From positions 915,692-979,691 of the forward strand of contig NZ_LMEC01000011.1 of the NCBI RefSeq assembly GCF_001425265.1: 64,000 bases of DNA, in the 5' to 3' direction. Below the pieces are notes generated by a model. That model was not told the origin of the DNA. It saw only the letters and a program-made list of their open reading frames with translations, and did no database searches. The position numbers and the translations under genes are program-made. This DNA is from Massilia sp. Root418. Lineage in GTDB: Bacteria > Pseudomonadota > Gammaproteobacteria > Burkholderiales > Burkholderiaceae_D. Position 1 is the first letter of the stretch, and each line of letters starts with the position of its first letter. Positions 19,494 to 29,211 of this stretch are shown one piece after another.

Positions 19494-20984
19494 TCAGGCG
19501 GGAAAGGAAACGGTGACCTTGAGGCCGTGGTGGCGGGCGCCGCTGCCGAGGACGATGGTGGCGCCGTGCAGTGCGGCAATATCGCGCACGATGGCCAGGC
19601 CCAGGCCGGCGCCGCCCGGGTTGCGCTGCATGGAGGCGGCGGCGCGGTAGAAGGGCGAGAAGACACGCTCGCGCTCGCTTTCCGGGATGCCGGGGCCGCT
19701 GTCTTCCACTTCCAGCACCGGGCCGCGCCCGGCCAGGCCGGGATGGACCCGCAAGGTGACGCTGCCGCCGTCGGGCGTGTAGCGCAACGCGTTGTCGACC
19801 AGGTTGGCCACCAGCTCGTGCAGCAGCAGCGCCTGGCCGGGCACCACCGCGTCGTGCTCGGCTTCCAGCGCCAGGTCGATATTGCGGCTCACGGCCGGCA
19901 CCGCCAGCTCCAGCGCCACCTGCCGCACCAGCGCGCGCAAGGCCACCGGCACCGGGTCGCTGCCGCCGCTGTGCTCGATGCGCGCCAGCATCAGCAGGCG
20001 GTTGGCCAGGTGCACCGCCGAATCAGTGGTGGCGGCGATGCCCTGCACCATGCCGCGCAGCGCAGCGGTGTCGCACGGGGCGCGGCCCGCTTCGCGCAGC
20101 GCCAGCTCGGACTGGGTCTTGAGCACCGTGAGCGGGGTGCGCAGCTGGTGCGAGGCGTCGGCGATGAAGCGGCGCTGGCTGGCAATCAGCCCCTGGATGC
20201 GCGACATGGAGCCGTTCATCGCTTCCACCAGCGGCCGCACTTCCTTGTGCACCAGCGCCGGGTCGACGTCGGACAGGTCCGAGACGCTGCGCGTTTCCAC
20301 TTCTTCCTTGAGCCGCATCAGCGGTTGCAGCACCAGGCGCACGGCGAACCAGACCAGCAGGGCCGTGGCCAGAATCAGCCCGGCCTGCCACAGCAAGGTG
20401 TCGAACAAAATCTGGTTGGACAGGCCGCGCCGCGCGTCCAGCGTCTCGGCCACCTGGATCAGGGCGATGCCGCGCATGCTGTCGTCGTACACCGGCTGCA
20501 GCAGCGCGGCGATGCGCACCGGCTGGCCGTTGTACTTGGCGTGGTAGAAGCGCACCAGCGCGGGATAGGCTTCCGAGCGCGGCACGTTGGCCGGCACCGG
20601 CGGCAGGTCGCCGAAGCCGGACACGGTCTCGCCGTTGATGCCGCTGACCTTGTAGAAGATGCGGCCCAGGGTGTCGGTCTCGAAGCTGTCCAGCGCCACG
20701 TAGGGCACGTCGGCCACCACCTTGCCGTCCTGGACCGACACGCGCTCGGCCAGCGCGCGGGTGGAGGCCAGCAGCGAGCGGTCGTAGGCCATGTCGGCCG
20801 CGTCCAGCGCGTTGCGGTAGACCGAGACGGCGTCCAGCGCCATCAGGAAGATCAGCGGCACCAGCAGCCAGCGCATCAGCTGCCCGCGCAGGCTGCCGAG
20901 CGGCGCGCCCGGGCCGGCGGGGCGCGCGGGCGGCGCCGGCGCGGCCGGCGCGTCCTGCGCTGCCTGGTCCGGCGCGCGCTCCAT
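19494..20984 (-). CDS. tctE: Sensor histidine kinase, TctE type
   Basis: The protein has 496 residues. After a Pro/Ala-rich N-terminus comes a membrane helix (MRWLLVPLIFLMALDAVSVY), a periplasmic sensor (two-component sensor kinase N-terminal type), a second membrane helix (LLWQAGLILATALLVWFAV), a HAMP-like linker, a HisKA site FIADASHQLRTPLTVLKTQ, and an HATPase domain (VDNALRYTPDGG, GAGLGLAIVRDIAALHG). The ATG overlaps the tctD stop by one base. TctE kinases sense tricarboxylates; a porin and a TctC protein next door agree with that. Confidence 0.88.
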   Translation of the reverse strand: MERAPDQAAQDAPAAPAPPARPAGPGAPLGSLRGQLMRWLLVPLIFLMALDAVSVYRNALDAADMAYDRSLLASTRALAERVSVQDGKVVADVPYVALDSFETDTLGRIFYKVSGINGETVSGFGDLPPVPANVPRSEAYPALVRFYHAKYNGQPVRIAALLQPVYDDSMRGIALIQVAETLDARRGLSNQILFDTLLWQAGLILATALLVWFAVRLVLQPLMRLKEEVETRSVSDLSDVDPALVHKEVRPLVEAMNGSMSRIQGLIASQRRFIADASHQLRTPLTVLKTQSELALREAGRAPCDTAALRGMVQGIAATTDSAVHLANRLLMLARIEHSGGSDPVPVALRALVRQVALELAVPAVSRNIDLALEAEHDAVVPGQALLLHELVANLVDNALRYTPDGGSVTLRVHPGLAGRGPVLEVEDSGPGIPESERERVFSPFYRAAASMQRNPGGAGLGLAIVRDIAALHGATIVLGSGARHHGLKVTVSFPA

Positions 20985-21679
20985 CAGACGGCCGGTTCGC
21001 GCGGCTGCAGCAGGTAGCCGATGCCGCGCAGGGTGGTGATGGCGGCGGCGCCGGGCTGGCTGCTCTCCAGCTTCTTGCGCACGCGGTGGATGTACAGGTC
21101 GATCGCGTCCAGGTTGGCGTCGTCGGCCAGCGCGAATACTTCGTCGAACAGCTTTTCCTTGGACACGGCGCGCCCGCTGCGGCTGATCAGCGCCTCCAGC
21201 ACGGCGTGCTCGCGCGGCGTGAGCGCCAGGTTGGCGCCGTGGTAGCTGAACATGCGGGTGATGGTGTCGAAACTGAGCGCGCCGCAGCTGTGCACCAGCG
21301 CCTCGTTGCCCACGCTGCGGCGCAGCAGGGCCTTCACGCGCGCTTCCAGTTCGGCCAGTTCGAAGGGCTTGGCCAGATAGTCGTCGGCGCCCAGGTTCAG
21401 GCCCTGCACGCGCTCTTCCAGCCCGCCGCGCGCGGTCAGGATCAGCACCGGGGTCTTGCCGCGCGGGCCGCCGCGCGCGCGTAGGCGCTTGAGCACCTCC
21501 AGGCCGTCCATGCGCGGCAGGGTGAGATCGAGGATCACCAGCGCGTATTCCTGGGTGTGCAGCAGGGCGTCGGCGTCGGCGCCGTTGTCCGCGCACTCCA
21601 CCGTCAGGTGGGAGTCGCGCAGGGCCTTGGCCAGCCAGTGCTGCAGTTCGGTGTGGTCTTCGACGAGGAGGATGCGCAT
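20984..21679 (-). CDS. tctD: OmpR-family response regulator, TctD type
   Basis: From the ATG at 21679 the protein has 231 residues. The receiver domain begins MRILLVEDHTELQHWLAKAL, with phospho-Asp in LVILDLTLPRMDGLEVL and Lys in YLAKPFELAELEARV. The C-terminal winged helix ends IHRVRKKLESSQPG and LRGIGYLLQP. Longer in-frame starts are rejected because they lack family sequence. It is the first gene of tctDE and diverges from the porin; the 211-bp gap 21680-21890 should hold both promoters and is a likely TctD binding region. Confidence 0.9.
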   Translation of the reverse strand: MRILLVEDHTELQHWLAKALRDSHLTVECADNGADADALLHTQEYALVILDLTLPRMDGLEVLKRLRARGGPRGKTPVLILTARGGLEERVQGLNLGADDYLAKPFELAELEARVKALLRRSVGNEALVHSCGALSFDTITRMFSYHGANLALTPREHAVLEALISRSGRAVSKEKLFDEVFALADDANLDAIDLYIHRVRKKLESSQPGAAAITTLRGIGYLLQPREPAV

Positions 21680-21890
21680 GATAGTCGTGGTGCCGGGTGG
21701 ATGCTCAGGCCTGCATCTTCCTCGCCGCGCCGCCAAAAGTAAATCTTTGTGGTGACATGACGACAAGATTGGCAGGCAATTTGCGGTGAAAGGGCAATGA
21801 AAGAGAATTGAAAGGAAGTGAAACCTATAGTGGAACCCTGATTTCCGTGATCAGGCATATCACCAACAATTATATCTATAGGAGACACCC

Positions 21891-22964
21891 ATGAAGAAGT
21901 CCACTTTGACAATGGCAGTATCGGCGGCAGTGGCTGCCTGCGCCCTGGGCGGCGCGGCGCACGCGCAGTCGAACGTGCAGGTCTATGGCCTGATCGACGC
22001 CGGCGTCGAAAGCGCTTCCCACGCCACGCCCACGGGCGGTTCCAAGACCAGCGTGATCTCCGGTGGTATGAACACCTCGCGCTGGGGCCTGCGCGGCACC
22101 GAAGACCTGGGCGGCGGCCTGAAAGCGGTGTTCCAGCTCGAAGGCGGCATCCTGCTCGACACCGGCGCCCAGGACGGCCCGCTGTTCAAGCGCCAGGCCA
22201 ACGTCGGCCTGGAAGGCAGCTTTGGCCGCGTGGTCATCGGCCGCTCCTTCACCTCCGTGTACGACACCGTGATCGCCTACGATCCGATGGGCTTCGCGCC
22301 GTACTACTCGTGGGCCACCAGCGGCCCGGCCACCGGCCCGAGCAAATACGGTTTCACCACCGCCTTCGACAACCTGATCAAGTACAGCGGCAGCACCGGC
22401 GACTTCAAATACGGCGCCACCTACGGCATGGGCGAGCAGACCACCGGCCAGTCCGACAGCCGCAAGATGGCGGGCAACGTGGCCTACGCCGCCAATGGCC
22501 TGGGCCTGATGGCGACCTGGGAGCGCATCAACGGCAACACCGTGGTGGCCACCGGCAACCGCGACGAGAACACCGTCTATCACATCGGCGCCAGCTATGA
22601 AACCGGCCCGCTGAAGTTCTGGGGCGTGATGCGCGACTACAAACTGGTGGCCGGCAAGGCCGCCACGCCGGATGTGAAAGCGACCACCTGGTGGGCCGGC
22701 GTGGCCTACAAACCGGTGGCCAATACCACCATCACCGGCGCCGTCTACCGCGTGAACGTGAAAAACCTCGCCACCGGCAAGGACGCCGACCCGACCATGT
22801 ACGTGGCGCGCTACCGCTACGCGCTGTCCAAGCGCACCGACGTATACGTGGCCGCGGCCTACGCCAAGTCGAAGAACGGCCAGCTGACCGGCCTGTCGCG
22901 CGACGACGCCGGCTTCGCCACCAACCAGCGCGGCGTGGTCACCGGCATCCAGCACCGCTTCTAA
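21891..22964 (+). CDS. Gram-negative general porin
   Basis: The protein has 357 residues. The signal peptide ends ALGGAAHA, and the mature start QSNVQVYGLIDAGVE is the classic betaproteobacterial trimeric porin opening. The RWGLRGTEDLGGGLKAVFQLE strand and a terminal Phe (GIQHRF) for outer-membrane insertion are present. A GGAGACACCC ribosome site precedes ATG. Its position opposite tctD and before TctC suggests an organic-acid uptake porin under TctDE control; this is inference from the neighbours. Confidence 0.92.
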   Translation: MKKSTLTMAVSAAVAACALGGAAHAQSNVQVYGLIDAGVESASHATPTGGSKTSVISGGMNTSRWGLRGTEDLGGGLKAVFQLEGGILLDTGAQDGPLFKRQANVGLEGSFGRVVIGRSFTSVYDTVIAYDPMGFAPYYSWATSGPATGPSKYGFTTAFDNLIKYSGSTGDFKYGATYGMGEQTTGQSDSRKMAGNVAYAANGLGLMATWERINGNTVVATGNRDENTVYHIGASYETGPLKFWGVMRDYKLVAGKAATPDVKATTWWAGVAYKPVANTTITGAVYRVNVKNLATGKDADPTMYVARYRYALSKRTDVYVAAAYAKSKNGQLTGLSRDDAGFATNQRGVVTGIQHRF

Positions 22965-22984
22965 GCCCAGCCCGCGAGCCCGCC

Positions 22985-23992
22985 GTGAAAGCCATGCCAT
23001 CGATCCTGTTCCCGCTTGTCCTGCTGGCCACCGCCGGCGCCTGGGCAGCCGGTGCGGCCAGGCCGGCCAAGCCGGCCGCGGCCGCGCCGGGCCGGGTGGA
23101 GTGCATCGTCCCGTCCAAGCCGGGCGGCGCGATGGACCTGACCTGCAAGCTGGCGCAGAAGGGGCTGCAGGCGCTGGACGGCGGCGCGCCGCGCGACGTC
23201 CACATCAGCTACGTGCCCGGCGGTATCGGCGCGGTGGCCTGGCATTCGCTGATGACGCAGCGGCGCGCCGATCCGAACACCCTGGTGGTGTTTTCCGGCG
23301 GCTCGCTGCTCAACCTGGCGCAGGGCAAGTTCGGCAAGGCCAAGGCGGACGACGTGCGCTGGGTGGCGGCGCTGGGCGCGGACTACGGCATGATCGCGGT
23401 GCGTTCCGATTCGCCCTACAAGACGCTGGGCGACCTGGTGGCGGCGCTGAAGCGGCATCCTGAAAAGGTGCTGATCGGCGTGTCCGGCACCATCGGCAGC
23501 CAGGACTGGCTGAAGATTGCGCTGGTGATGCGCACCGCCGGCGTGGATCCGAAAGTGCTGCGTTTCGTGGCGCTGGAGGGCGGCGGCGAGGCTTTCACGG
23601 CCATGGACGCGGGCTATGTGCACGTGGTCTCGGGCGATGCCTCCGAAGCCACGCTGTACGCGGCCAACGGCAAGACGCGCGTGCTGGCGGTGCTGTCCGA
23701 ACAGCGCCTGCCCGGCGTGCTGGCCGCCGTGCCGACCGCGCGCGAGCAGGGCGTGGACGTGGTCTGGCCCATCATCCGCGGGGTGTGGATGGGGCCCCAC
23801 GTGCCCGAGGCGGACTACCGCCAGTGGGTGCGGGTGTTCGACCGCATGATGGCCACGCCGCAGTTCGCCCAGGCCCGCGCAAGCTATGGACTGTATCCCT
23901 TTGCACTGACCGGCGACGCGCTCGCCGAACATGTTCGTAAGGCCGTGGACGACTACGGCAAGCGCGCCAGCGAATTCGGCCTGGTGCGATAA
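22985..23992 (+). CDS. tctC: TctC-family tricarboxylate-binding protein
   Basis: The protein has 335 residues with a signal peptide (MPSILFPLVLLATAGAWAAG). The TctC/Bug fold shows in VECIVPSKPGGAMDLTCKLA, the VPGGIGAVAWHSL segment and DYGMIAVRSDSPYKTLGDLV. It binds carboxylates in the periplasm. The start may be GTG 22985 or ATG 22994; both keep the signal peptide and no strong ribosome site separates them. TctA and TctB membrane partners are absent; an ABC importer follows instead. Confidence 0.85.
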   Translation: MKAMPSILFPLVLLATAGAWAAGAARPAKPAAAAPGRVECIVPSKPGGAMDLTCKLAQKGLQALDGGAPRDVHISYVPGGIGAVAWHSLMTQRRADPNTLVVFSGGSLLNLAQGKFGKAKADDVRWVAALGADYGMIAVRSDSPYKTLGDLVAALKRHPEKVLIGVSGTIGSQDWLKIALVMRTAGVDPKVLRFVALEGGGEAFTAMDAGYVHVVSGDASEATLYAANGKTRVLAVLSEQRLPGVLAAVPTAREQGVDVVWPIIRGVWMGPHVPEADYRQWVRVFDRMMATPQFAQARASYGLYPFALTGDALAEHVRKAVDDYGKRASEFGLVR

Positions 23993-24020
23993 GCAAAAAA
24001 CAACTTAACTGGAGACTCTC

Positions 24021-25106
24021 ATGTTCATCAAATCGACCCTGGCCGTTGCGGCCGCCCTGTTTGCGTCCGCCGCTTTTGCACAAGTGCCCGCCGGCTATCC
24101 GGCCGACTACCAGAAGCTGATCGACGGCGCCAAGAAAGAGGGCAAGCTAGTGGTCTACGGCGCCACCGACAGCAAGGCCACGCAGCCCTTGATCAAGGAG
24201 TTCAGCGCCCTTTACCCGGGCATCAGCGTCGAGTACAACGACATGAACTCCACCGAGGTGTACAACCGCTTCATCTCCGAGGCGGCGGCCGGCGGCAACA
24301 CCGCCGACGTGATGTGGTCTTCCGCGATGGACCTGCAGATGCGCCTGGCCTCGGACGGCCACGCGCTGAAATACAAGTCGGTGGAAGCGTCCAAGATTCC
24401 CGGCTGGGCGGTATGGGACGACCAGGCTTACGGCACCACCTTCGAGCCGGCCGCCATCGTCTACAACAAGCGCCTGCTGGACCCCAAGGAAGTGCCGCAG
24501 AACCACGCCGAGTTCGCCAAGCTGATCCAGCAGCCCAAGTTCAAGGACAAGGTCACCACCTACGACATCGAAAAATCCGGCGTCGGCTTCATGTTCATGA
24601 CGCAGGACGCGAAAGAGAATCCGAACTTCCTGGACCTGGAAAACGCCTTCGGCGTGGCCAAGGTACGCGTGCAGTCCTCCACCGGCACCATGATGGAGCG
24701 CATCTCCTCGGGCGAAAACCTGATCGGCTACAACGTGCTCGGCTCCTACGCCCTGGTGCGCGCCAAGAGCGACCCCTCCATTGGCGTGGTGCTGCCGAAG
24801 GACTACACGCTGATCCTGTCGCGCGTCATGTTCATCAACAAGGCTGCCAAGAACGTCAATGCCGCCAAGCTGTGGCTGGACTTCATGCTGTCGCACCGCG
24901 GCCAGACCGTGATCGCCAACGACTCCAAGCTGTACGCCATCCGCGCCGACGTCACCGGCGAAACCACGTCGGCCGACCTGATCAAGCAGATCGGCAAGGA
25001 CAACGTCAAGCCGGTGCCGGTGCACCCCATCGTGCTGCAGTTCCTGGGACCCGCCAAGCGCATGGCTTTCCTGAAGCAGTGGAAAGAAACCGCGGGCAAG
25101 AAGTAA
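24021..25106 (+). CDS. ABC importer periplasmic binding protein, family 1 (ferric type)
   Basis: The protein has 361 residues. The signal peptide ends ASAAFA. The body is of the FbpA/AfuA-like extracellular binding class: EGKLVVYGATDSKATQPLI, STEVYNRFISEAAAGGNTADV, and GTTFEPAAIVYNKRLL. Ligands of this class are usually Fe3+ or iron chelates, but phosphonate and polyamine members exist and the ligand residues were not assigned. A strong CTGGAGACTCTC site precedes ATG. It opens a binding protein-permease-ATPase set. Confidence 0.85.
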   Translation: MFIKSTLAVAAALFASAAFAQVPAGYPADYQKLIDGAKKEGKLVVYGATDSKATQPLIKEFSALYPGISVEYNDMNSTEVYNRFISEAAAGGNTADVMWSSAMDLQMRLASDGHALKYKSVEASKIPGWAVWDDQAYGTTFEPAAIVYNKRLLDPKEVPQNHAEFAKLIQQPKFKDKVTTYDIEKSGVGFMFMTQDAKENPNFLDLENAFGVAKVRVQSSTGTMMERISSGENLIGYNVLGSYALVRAKSDPSIGVVLPKDYTLILSRVMFINKAAKNVNAAKLWLDFMLSHRGQTVIANDSKLYAIRADVTGETTSADLIKQIGKDNVKPVPVHPIVLQFLGPAKRMAFLKQWKETAGKK

Positions 25107-25136
25107 TTTAGGAAGCCGGACAACCAGGGCCTTATC

Positions 25137-26921
25137 ATGCAAACACTGACCTTATCCAGCATCGGCGGCAATGGCCGCCGGAGCCTGAACTGGCCGCGCG
25201 GGGTGGTGGTGACGCTGACCGCGATCGCCATCTTCCTGCCCCTGTTCCTGATCTTTTACCAGAGCTTCCTGTCGGCGCCGTTCTTCATGCCCGACAAGAT
25301 GCTGGGTCTGGACGCGTACCGCTTCATCTTCGATGACCCGGACTTCGCAATGGCCTTCAAGAACGGCCTGATCCTGGCCACCGGCCTGACACTGATCGCA
25401 GTGCCGATGGGCGGCGCGCTGGCCTTCCTGATGATACGCACCGACCTGCCGGGGCGCGGCTGGATCGCGCCCATGCTGCTGGTGCCCATCTTTGTCTCGC
25501 CCATGGTGATGGGCTTTGGCTATGTGGTGTCGATGGGGCCGGTGGGCTTCTATTCCACCTGGGCCAAGCAGCTGCTCGGCTTCGTGCCCTGGAATATCTA
25601 TTCGTTTACCAGCATCGTCATCATCGCCGGCCTGACCCACGTGCCGCACGTCTACCTGTACGCCTCGTCGGCGCTGAAAAGCCTGGGCTCGGACGTCGAG
25701 GAAGCGGCCCGCGTGGCCGGCGCCTCGCCGCTGCAGGTGATGGTGAACGTGTCGCTGCCGATGATCATGCCGGCGCTGGCCTACGCCGGCGTGCTGGTGT
25801 TCTTCCTCGGCTTTGAGGTGTTCGGCCTGGTGCTGGTGCTGGGCGACCCGGAAGGCCACCTGGTGCTGCCGACCTATCTGTACAAGCTGACCAACAAGCT
25901 GGGCACCCCGTCCTACCACCTGATGGCGGCGGTGGCCGTGTGCCTGGTGATGGTGACCATGCCGCTGGTGATGATACAGCGCTGGCTGCTCAAGTCGGCC
26001 AACAAATACGTGTCCATCAAGGGCAAGGGCGCGCGCAGCAAGGCCATGCCGCTCGGTAAATGGAAATGGCTGGCCTTCGGCGTGCTGTTCGCCTGGCTGC
26101 TGTTCACCATCATCATGCCGCTCACCGGCATCGTGCTGCGCTCCTTCGTGCAGTACTGGGGCGAGGGCGTGAAGCTGGCCGACGTGCTCACGCTGCAGCA
26201 CTTCCGCGACATCATGGCCGAGCCTTCGCTGATGCGCGGCATCGTCAACACCATCCTGATTGGCGTGATCGGCGGCGGCCTGGCCGTGGCCTGCTACAGC
26301 GCCATCGCGCTGGCCATGCACCGCAAGCCGGACGGCATCACCCGCGCGCTGGACTACAGCGTGCTGGTGCCGCGCGCCATTCCCGGCCTGCTGGCCGGCC
26401 TGGCCTTCCTGTGGGTGTTCCTGTTCGTGCCGTCCTGGCTGGACGGCTTCTTCAAGGGCTCGGACAACGGCGTGGCCCTGTGGCTGAGCGAACATCTGGT
26501 CCCGGCACTGCGTTCGCTGCGCTCCACCATCTTCGCGGTGTGGCTGGCGTACTCGGTGGTGTGGCTGGCCTACGGCATGCGCCTGATCTCCACCGCGCTG
26601 CTGCAGGTCGGCCCGGAGCTGGAAGAGGCGGCGCGCGCCGTGGGCGCCCAGCGCGGCCAGGTGACGCGCGACGTGACCCTGCCGCTGATCAAATACGGCC
26701 TGCTGGGCGCGTGGCTGATGGTGTTCCTGATCTTCGAGCGCGAATACTCCACCGGCGTGTACCTGCTCTCGCCGGGCACCGAGGTAATCGGCGCCATGCT
26801 GGTGTCGCTGTGGGCGGGCGGTTCCACCGACCTGGTGGCAGCGCTGTCCTTCATCAATATATCGCTGGTGGCCGTGGGCCTGGGCATTGCGCTGCGCTTC
26901 GGCGTGAAGCTGCACAACTAA
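25137..26921 (+). CDS. ABC importer permease, fused two-domain (FbpB type)
   Basis: The protein has 594 residues and about twelve membrane helices in two homologous halves. Each half carries an EAA coupling loop: EEAARVAGASPLQVMVNVSLP in the first (about residue 185), EEAARAVGAQRGQVTRDVTLP in the second (about residue 500). The fused arrangement is typical of ferric-type permeases. It forms the inner-membrane channel for the flanking binding protein and ATPase; spacing of about 30 bp on each side supports one operon. Confidence 0.9.
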   Translation: MQTLTLSSIGGNGRRSLNWPRGVVVTLTAIAIFLPLFLIFYQSFLSAPFFMPDKMLGLDAYRFIFDDPDFAMAFKNGLILATGLTLIAVPMGGALAFLMIRTDLPGRGWIAPMLLVPIFVSPMVMGFGYVVSMGPVGFYSTWAKQLLGFVPWNIYSFTSIVIIAGLTHVPHVYLYASSALKSLGSDVEEAARVAGASPLQVMVNVSLPMIMPALAYAGVLVFFLGFEVFGLVLVLGDPEGHLVLPTYLYKLTNKLGTPSYHLMAAVAVCLVMVTMPLVMIQRWLLKSANKYVSIKGKGARSKAMPLGKWKWLAFGVLFAWLLFTIIMPLTGIVLRSFVQYWGEGVKLADVLTLQHFRDIMAEPSLMRGIVNTILIGVIGGGLAVACYSAIALAMHRKPDGITRALDYSVLVPRAIPGLLAGLAFLWVFLFVPSWLDGFFKGSDNGVALWLSEHLVPALRSLRSTIFAVWLAYSVVWLAYGMRLISTALLQVGPELEEAARAVGAQRGQVTRDVTLPLIKYGLLGAWLMVFLIFEREYSTGVYLLSPGTEVIGAMLVSLWAGGSTDLVAALSFINISLVAVGLGIALRFGVKLHN

Positions 26922-26948
26922 GCCAAGCGCACAACTGAGAGAACTATC

Positions 26949-28034
26949 ATGAAACGAGACCTCGCCATGAACGAATTAAGCGTCAACGACCTGCACCTGG
27001 AATACGGCCAGGGCGCCACGGCCAACCCCATCCTCAAGGGCGTATCGATGCACCTGAAGAAGGGCGAAGTGGTGGCGCTGCTGGGCCCTTCGGGCAGCGG
27101 CAAGACCACCCTGCTGCGCGCGGTGGCCGGCCTGGAGAGCCCGAAGCTGGGCACTATCAACATCGGTGAGCGCAATGTGTTCGACGGCTCGAAAGCGTTC
27201 GAGATGCCGGCCGAGCAGCGCAACCTGGGCCTGGTGTTCCAGTCCTATGCGCTGTGGCCGCACAAGACCGTGTTCGACAACGTGGCCTACGGCCTGAAGC
27301 TGCGCAAGATGGGCAGCGCCGAGATCAAGGAGCGCGTGAACGACGTGCTGAAGCAGCTGGGCCTGGGCCACCTGGGCGAGCGCTACCCGCACCAGATGTC
27401 CGGCGGCCAGCAGCAGCGCGTGGCGATTGCCCGCGCGCTGGTGTACAACCCGCCGGTGATCCTGCTCGATGAGCCGCTGTCCAACCTGGACGCCAAGCTG
27501 CGCGAGGAAGCGCGCGCCTTCCTGCGCGAGCTGATCGTGCGCCTGGGCCTGTCCGCGCTGATGGTGACGCACGACCAGGCCGAGGCCATGGCGATTTCCG
27601 ACCGCATCCTGCTGCTTAACAACGGAAAGATCGAGCAGCAGGGCACGCCGCAAAGCATGTACGAAACTCCGGAAACGCTGTTCACGGCGGAGTTCATGGG
27701 CAGTAACAACCGCCTGCCGGCCAAGGTGCTGTCGCGCGACGGCGCCAGGGTCACGCTGCAAGCTGCCGGCACCACCTTGCAGGGGACCGCACGCGGCGCC
27801 GGCATGGCCGAACCGGCCACGCTGATCCGCGTGGAGGAAGTGCGGGTCAGCTCCACGCAGGTGGACAACGCCATCGAGATCCCGCTGCTGACCTGCATGT
27901 ACCTGGGCGACCGCTGGGAATGCCTGTTCAAGAGCGCCGATGGCGCCATCAGCCTGCGCGCCTACTCGAAGTACAAGCTGGACGCGGGCAGCTACTGGCT
28001 TGAGCTGCCGGCCGACAAACTGTGGGTCTTCTAG
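26949..28034 (+). CDS. ABC importer ATPase (FbpC/PotA type)
   Basis: The protein has 361 residues. Walker A LLGPSGSGKTTLLRAVAG, Q-loop LVFQSYALWPHKTVFDN, signature MSGGQQQRVAIARAL, Walker B VILLDEPLSNLDAKLRE, and H-loop VTHDQAEAM are all intact. A C-terminal TOBE-like regulatory domain runs from about residue 260. It powers the importer. Two starts are possible: ATG 26949 (AGAGAACTATC before it) or ATG 26967; family length fits the second equally well. Confidence 0.92.
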   Translation: MKRDLAMNELSVNDLHLEYGQGATANPILKGVSMHLKKGEVVALLGPSGSGKTTLLRAVAGLESPKLGTINIGERNVFDGSKAFEMPAEQRNLGLVFQSYALWPHKTVFDNVAYGLKLRKMGSAEIKERVNDVLKQLGLGHLGERYPHQMSGGQQQRVAIARALVYNPPVILLDEPLSNLDAKLREEARAFLRELIVRLGLSALMVTHDQAEAMAISDRILLLNNGKIEQQGTPQSMYETPETLFTAEFMGSNNRLPAKVLSRDGARVTLQAAGTTLQGTARGAGMAEPATLIRVEEVRVSSTQVDNAIEIPLLTCMYLGDRWECLFKSADGAISLRAYSKYKLDAGSYWLELPADKLWVF

Positions 28035-28047
28035 GACGCACAGCGGC

Positions 28048-29097
28048 GTGAAACCCGGCCGGGCCTTCCTCTCCGCGCTGGCGGCCGGCATCCTGGCCGC
28101 ACTGCTGTGCGTGTTGCTGAACACGCCGCTGCCGTGGATGATAGGCCCGCTGTTCGCCACCGCCGCGCTGCGCCTGTGCGGCGTGGCGCTGAGCGCGCCG
28201 GTTCGCGTGCGCGAGGCGGGGCAGTGGGCCATCGGGACCGCGCTCGGCCTGTACTTCACGGCACCCGTGCTGGCTGTGCTGGCGGCGCAGGCGGGCTGGA
28301 TTGCCGCCGCAGTCGCCTTCGCGCTGGCACTTGGATGCTTCTGCGCCTGGCTGCTGCACAAACTGTCCCGCACCGACCGCACCACGGCCTTCTTCGCCAT
28401 GGCGGTGGGCGGCGCATCCGAGATGGCCGTGCAGGGCGAGCACCACGGCGCCAACGTCGAACGGGTGGCCGCCGCGCACAGCTTGCGCATCATGATGGTG
28501 GTGGCGATCATTCCCTTTGCCATCCGCTATTGGGGCCAGCACGGCCTCGGCATCGGCACCGACCTGTTTGTGCCAGGCGCGCGCAGCGTGCAGCCGCTTG
28601 GCCTGCTGGCGCTGATGCTGCTCACCAGCGGCGCCGCGCTGGCGCTGAAAAAGGGCCGGCTTCCCAATGCCTGGGTCATCGGCCCCTTGCTGATGGCTTT
28701 GTTGCTGACGGCCTTCGGCGTCCACCTGAGCCGCCTGCCTGAATGGATGGTGAAGGCGGGCCAGCTGTTCATCGGCATATCGCTCGGCACCCGTTTCACA
28801 CCCGGCTTCCTGCACACGGCGCCGCGCTACCTGGCCAGCGTGGCCGCTTGCAGCGCGCTGGCGCTGGCACTCGCCGCCGCGTTCGGATTGCTGCTGGCGC
28901 GCGTGGCAGGCCTGAACCCCGGCACCGCCATCCTCGCCACCTCGCCCGGCGGCATCGCCGAAATGTCGCTCACGGCGCAGACCCTGCACCTGGGGGTGCC
29001 CATCGTCACCGCCTTCCACGTGTCGCGCATGGTGATCCTGGTGCTGGCGATAGGTCCGCTGTTCCGCCGCATGCGGCGCCTGCGCGCGGGCGGATAG
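28048..29097 (+). CDS. AbrB-family (PF05145) membrane protein
   Basis: The protein has 349 residues and about ten hydrophobic helices with an internal duplication (PWMIGPLFATAALRLCGV in the first half, NAWVIGPLLMALLLTAFGV in the second; GGASEMAVQGE versus GGIAEMSLTAQT). This is the pattern of the AbrB/ammonia-monooxygenase-like family, whose transport role is poorly defined. The GTG start follows 13 bp after the ATPase stop. It belongs to the uptake operon by position. It is not the Bacillus AbrB DNA-binding regulator. Confidence 0.8.
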   Translation: MKPGRAFLSALAAGILAALLCVLLNTPLPWMIGPLFATAALRLCGVALSAPVRVREAGQWAIGTALGLYFTAPVLAVLAAQAGWIAAAVAFALALGCFCAWLLHKLSRTDRTTAFFAMAVGGASEMAVQGEHHGANVERVAAAHSLRIMMVVAIIPFAIRYWGQHGLGIGTDLFVPGARSVQPLGLLALMLLTSGAALALKKGRLPNAWVIGPLLMALLLTAFGVHLSRLPEWMVKAGQLFIGISLGTRFTPGFLHTAPRYLASVAACSALALALAAAFGLLLARVAGLNPGTAILATSPGGIAEMSLTAQTLHLGVPIVTAFHVSRMVILVLAIGPLFRRMRRLRAGG

Positions 29098-29211
29098 GCG
29101 GGAAAAAAGTCTCCACGCCCTCGCCAGCGATGCGGGGGGCGAGTTTTCGCGCCATGTCGGAACTGAACTGCGCCAAACGCCTCTAACGATACGCTCGGCA
29201 GGCCTTCGGGC

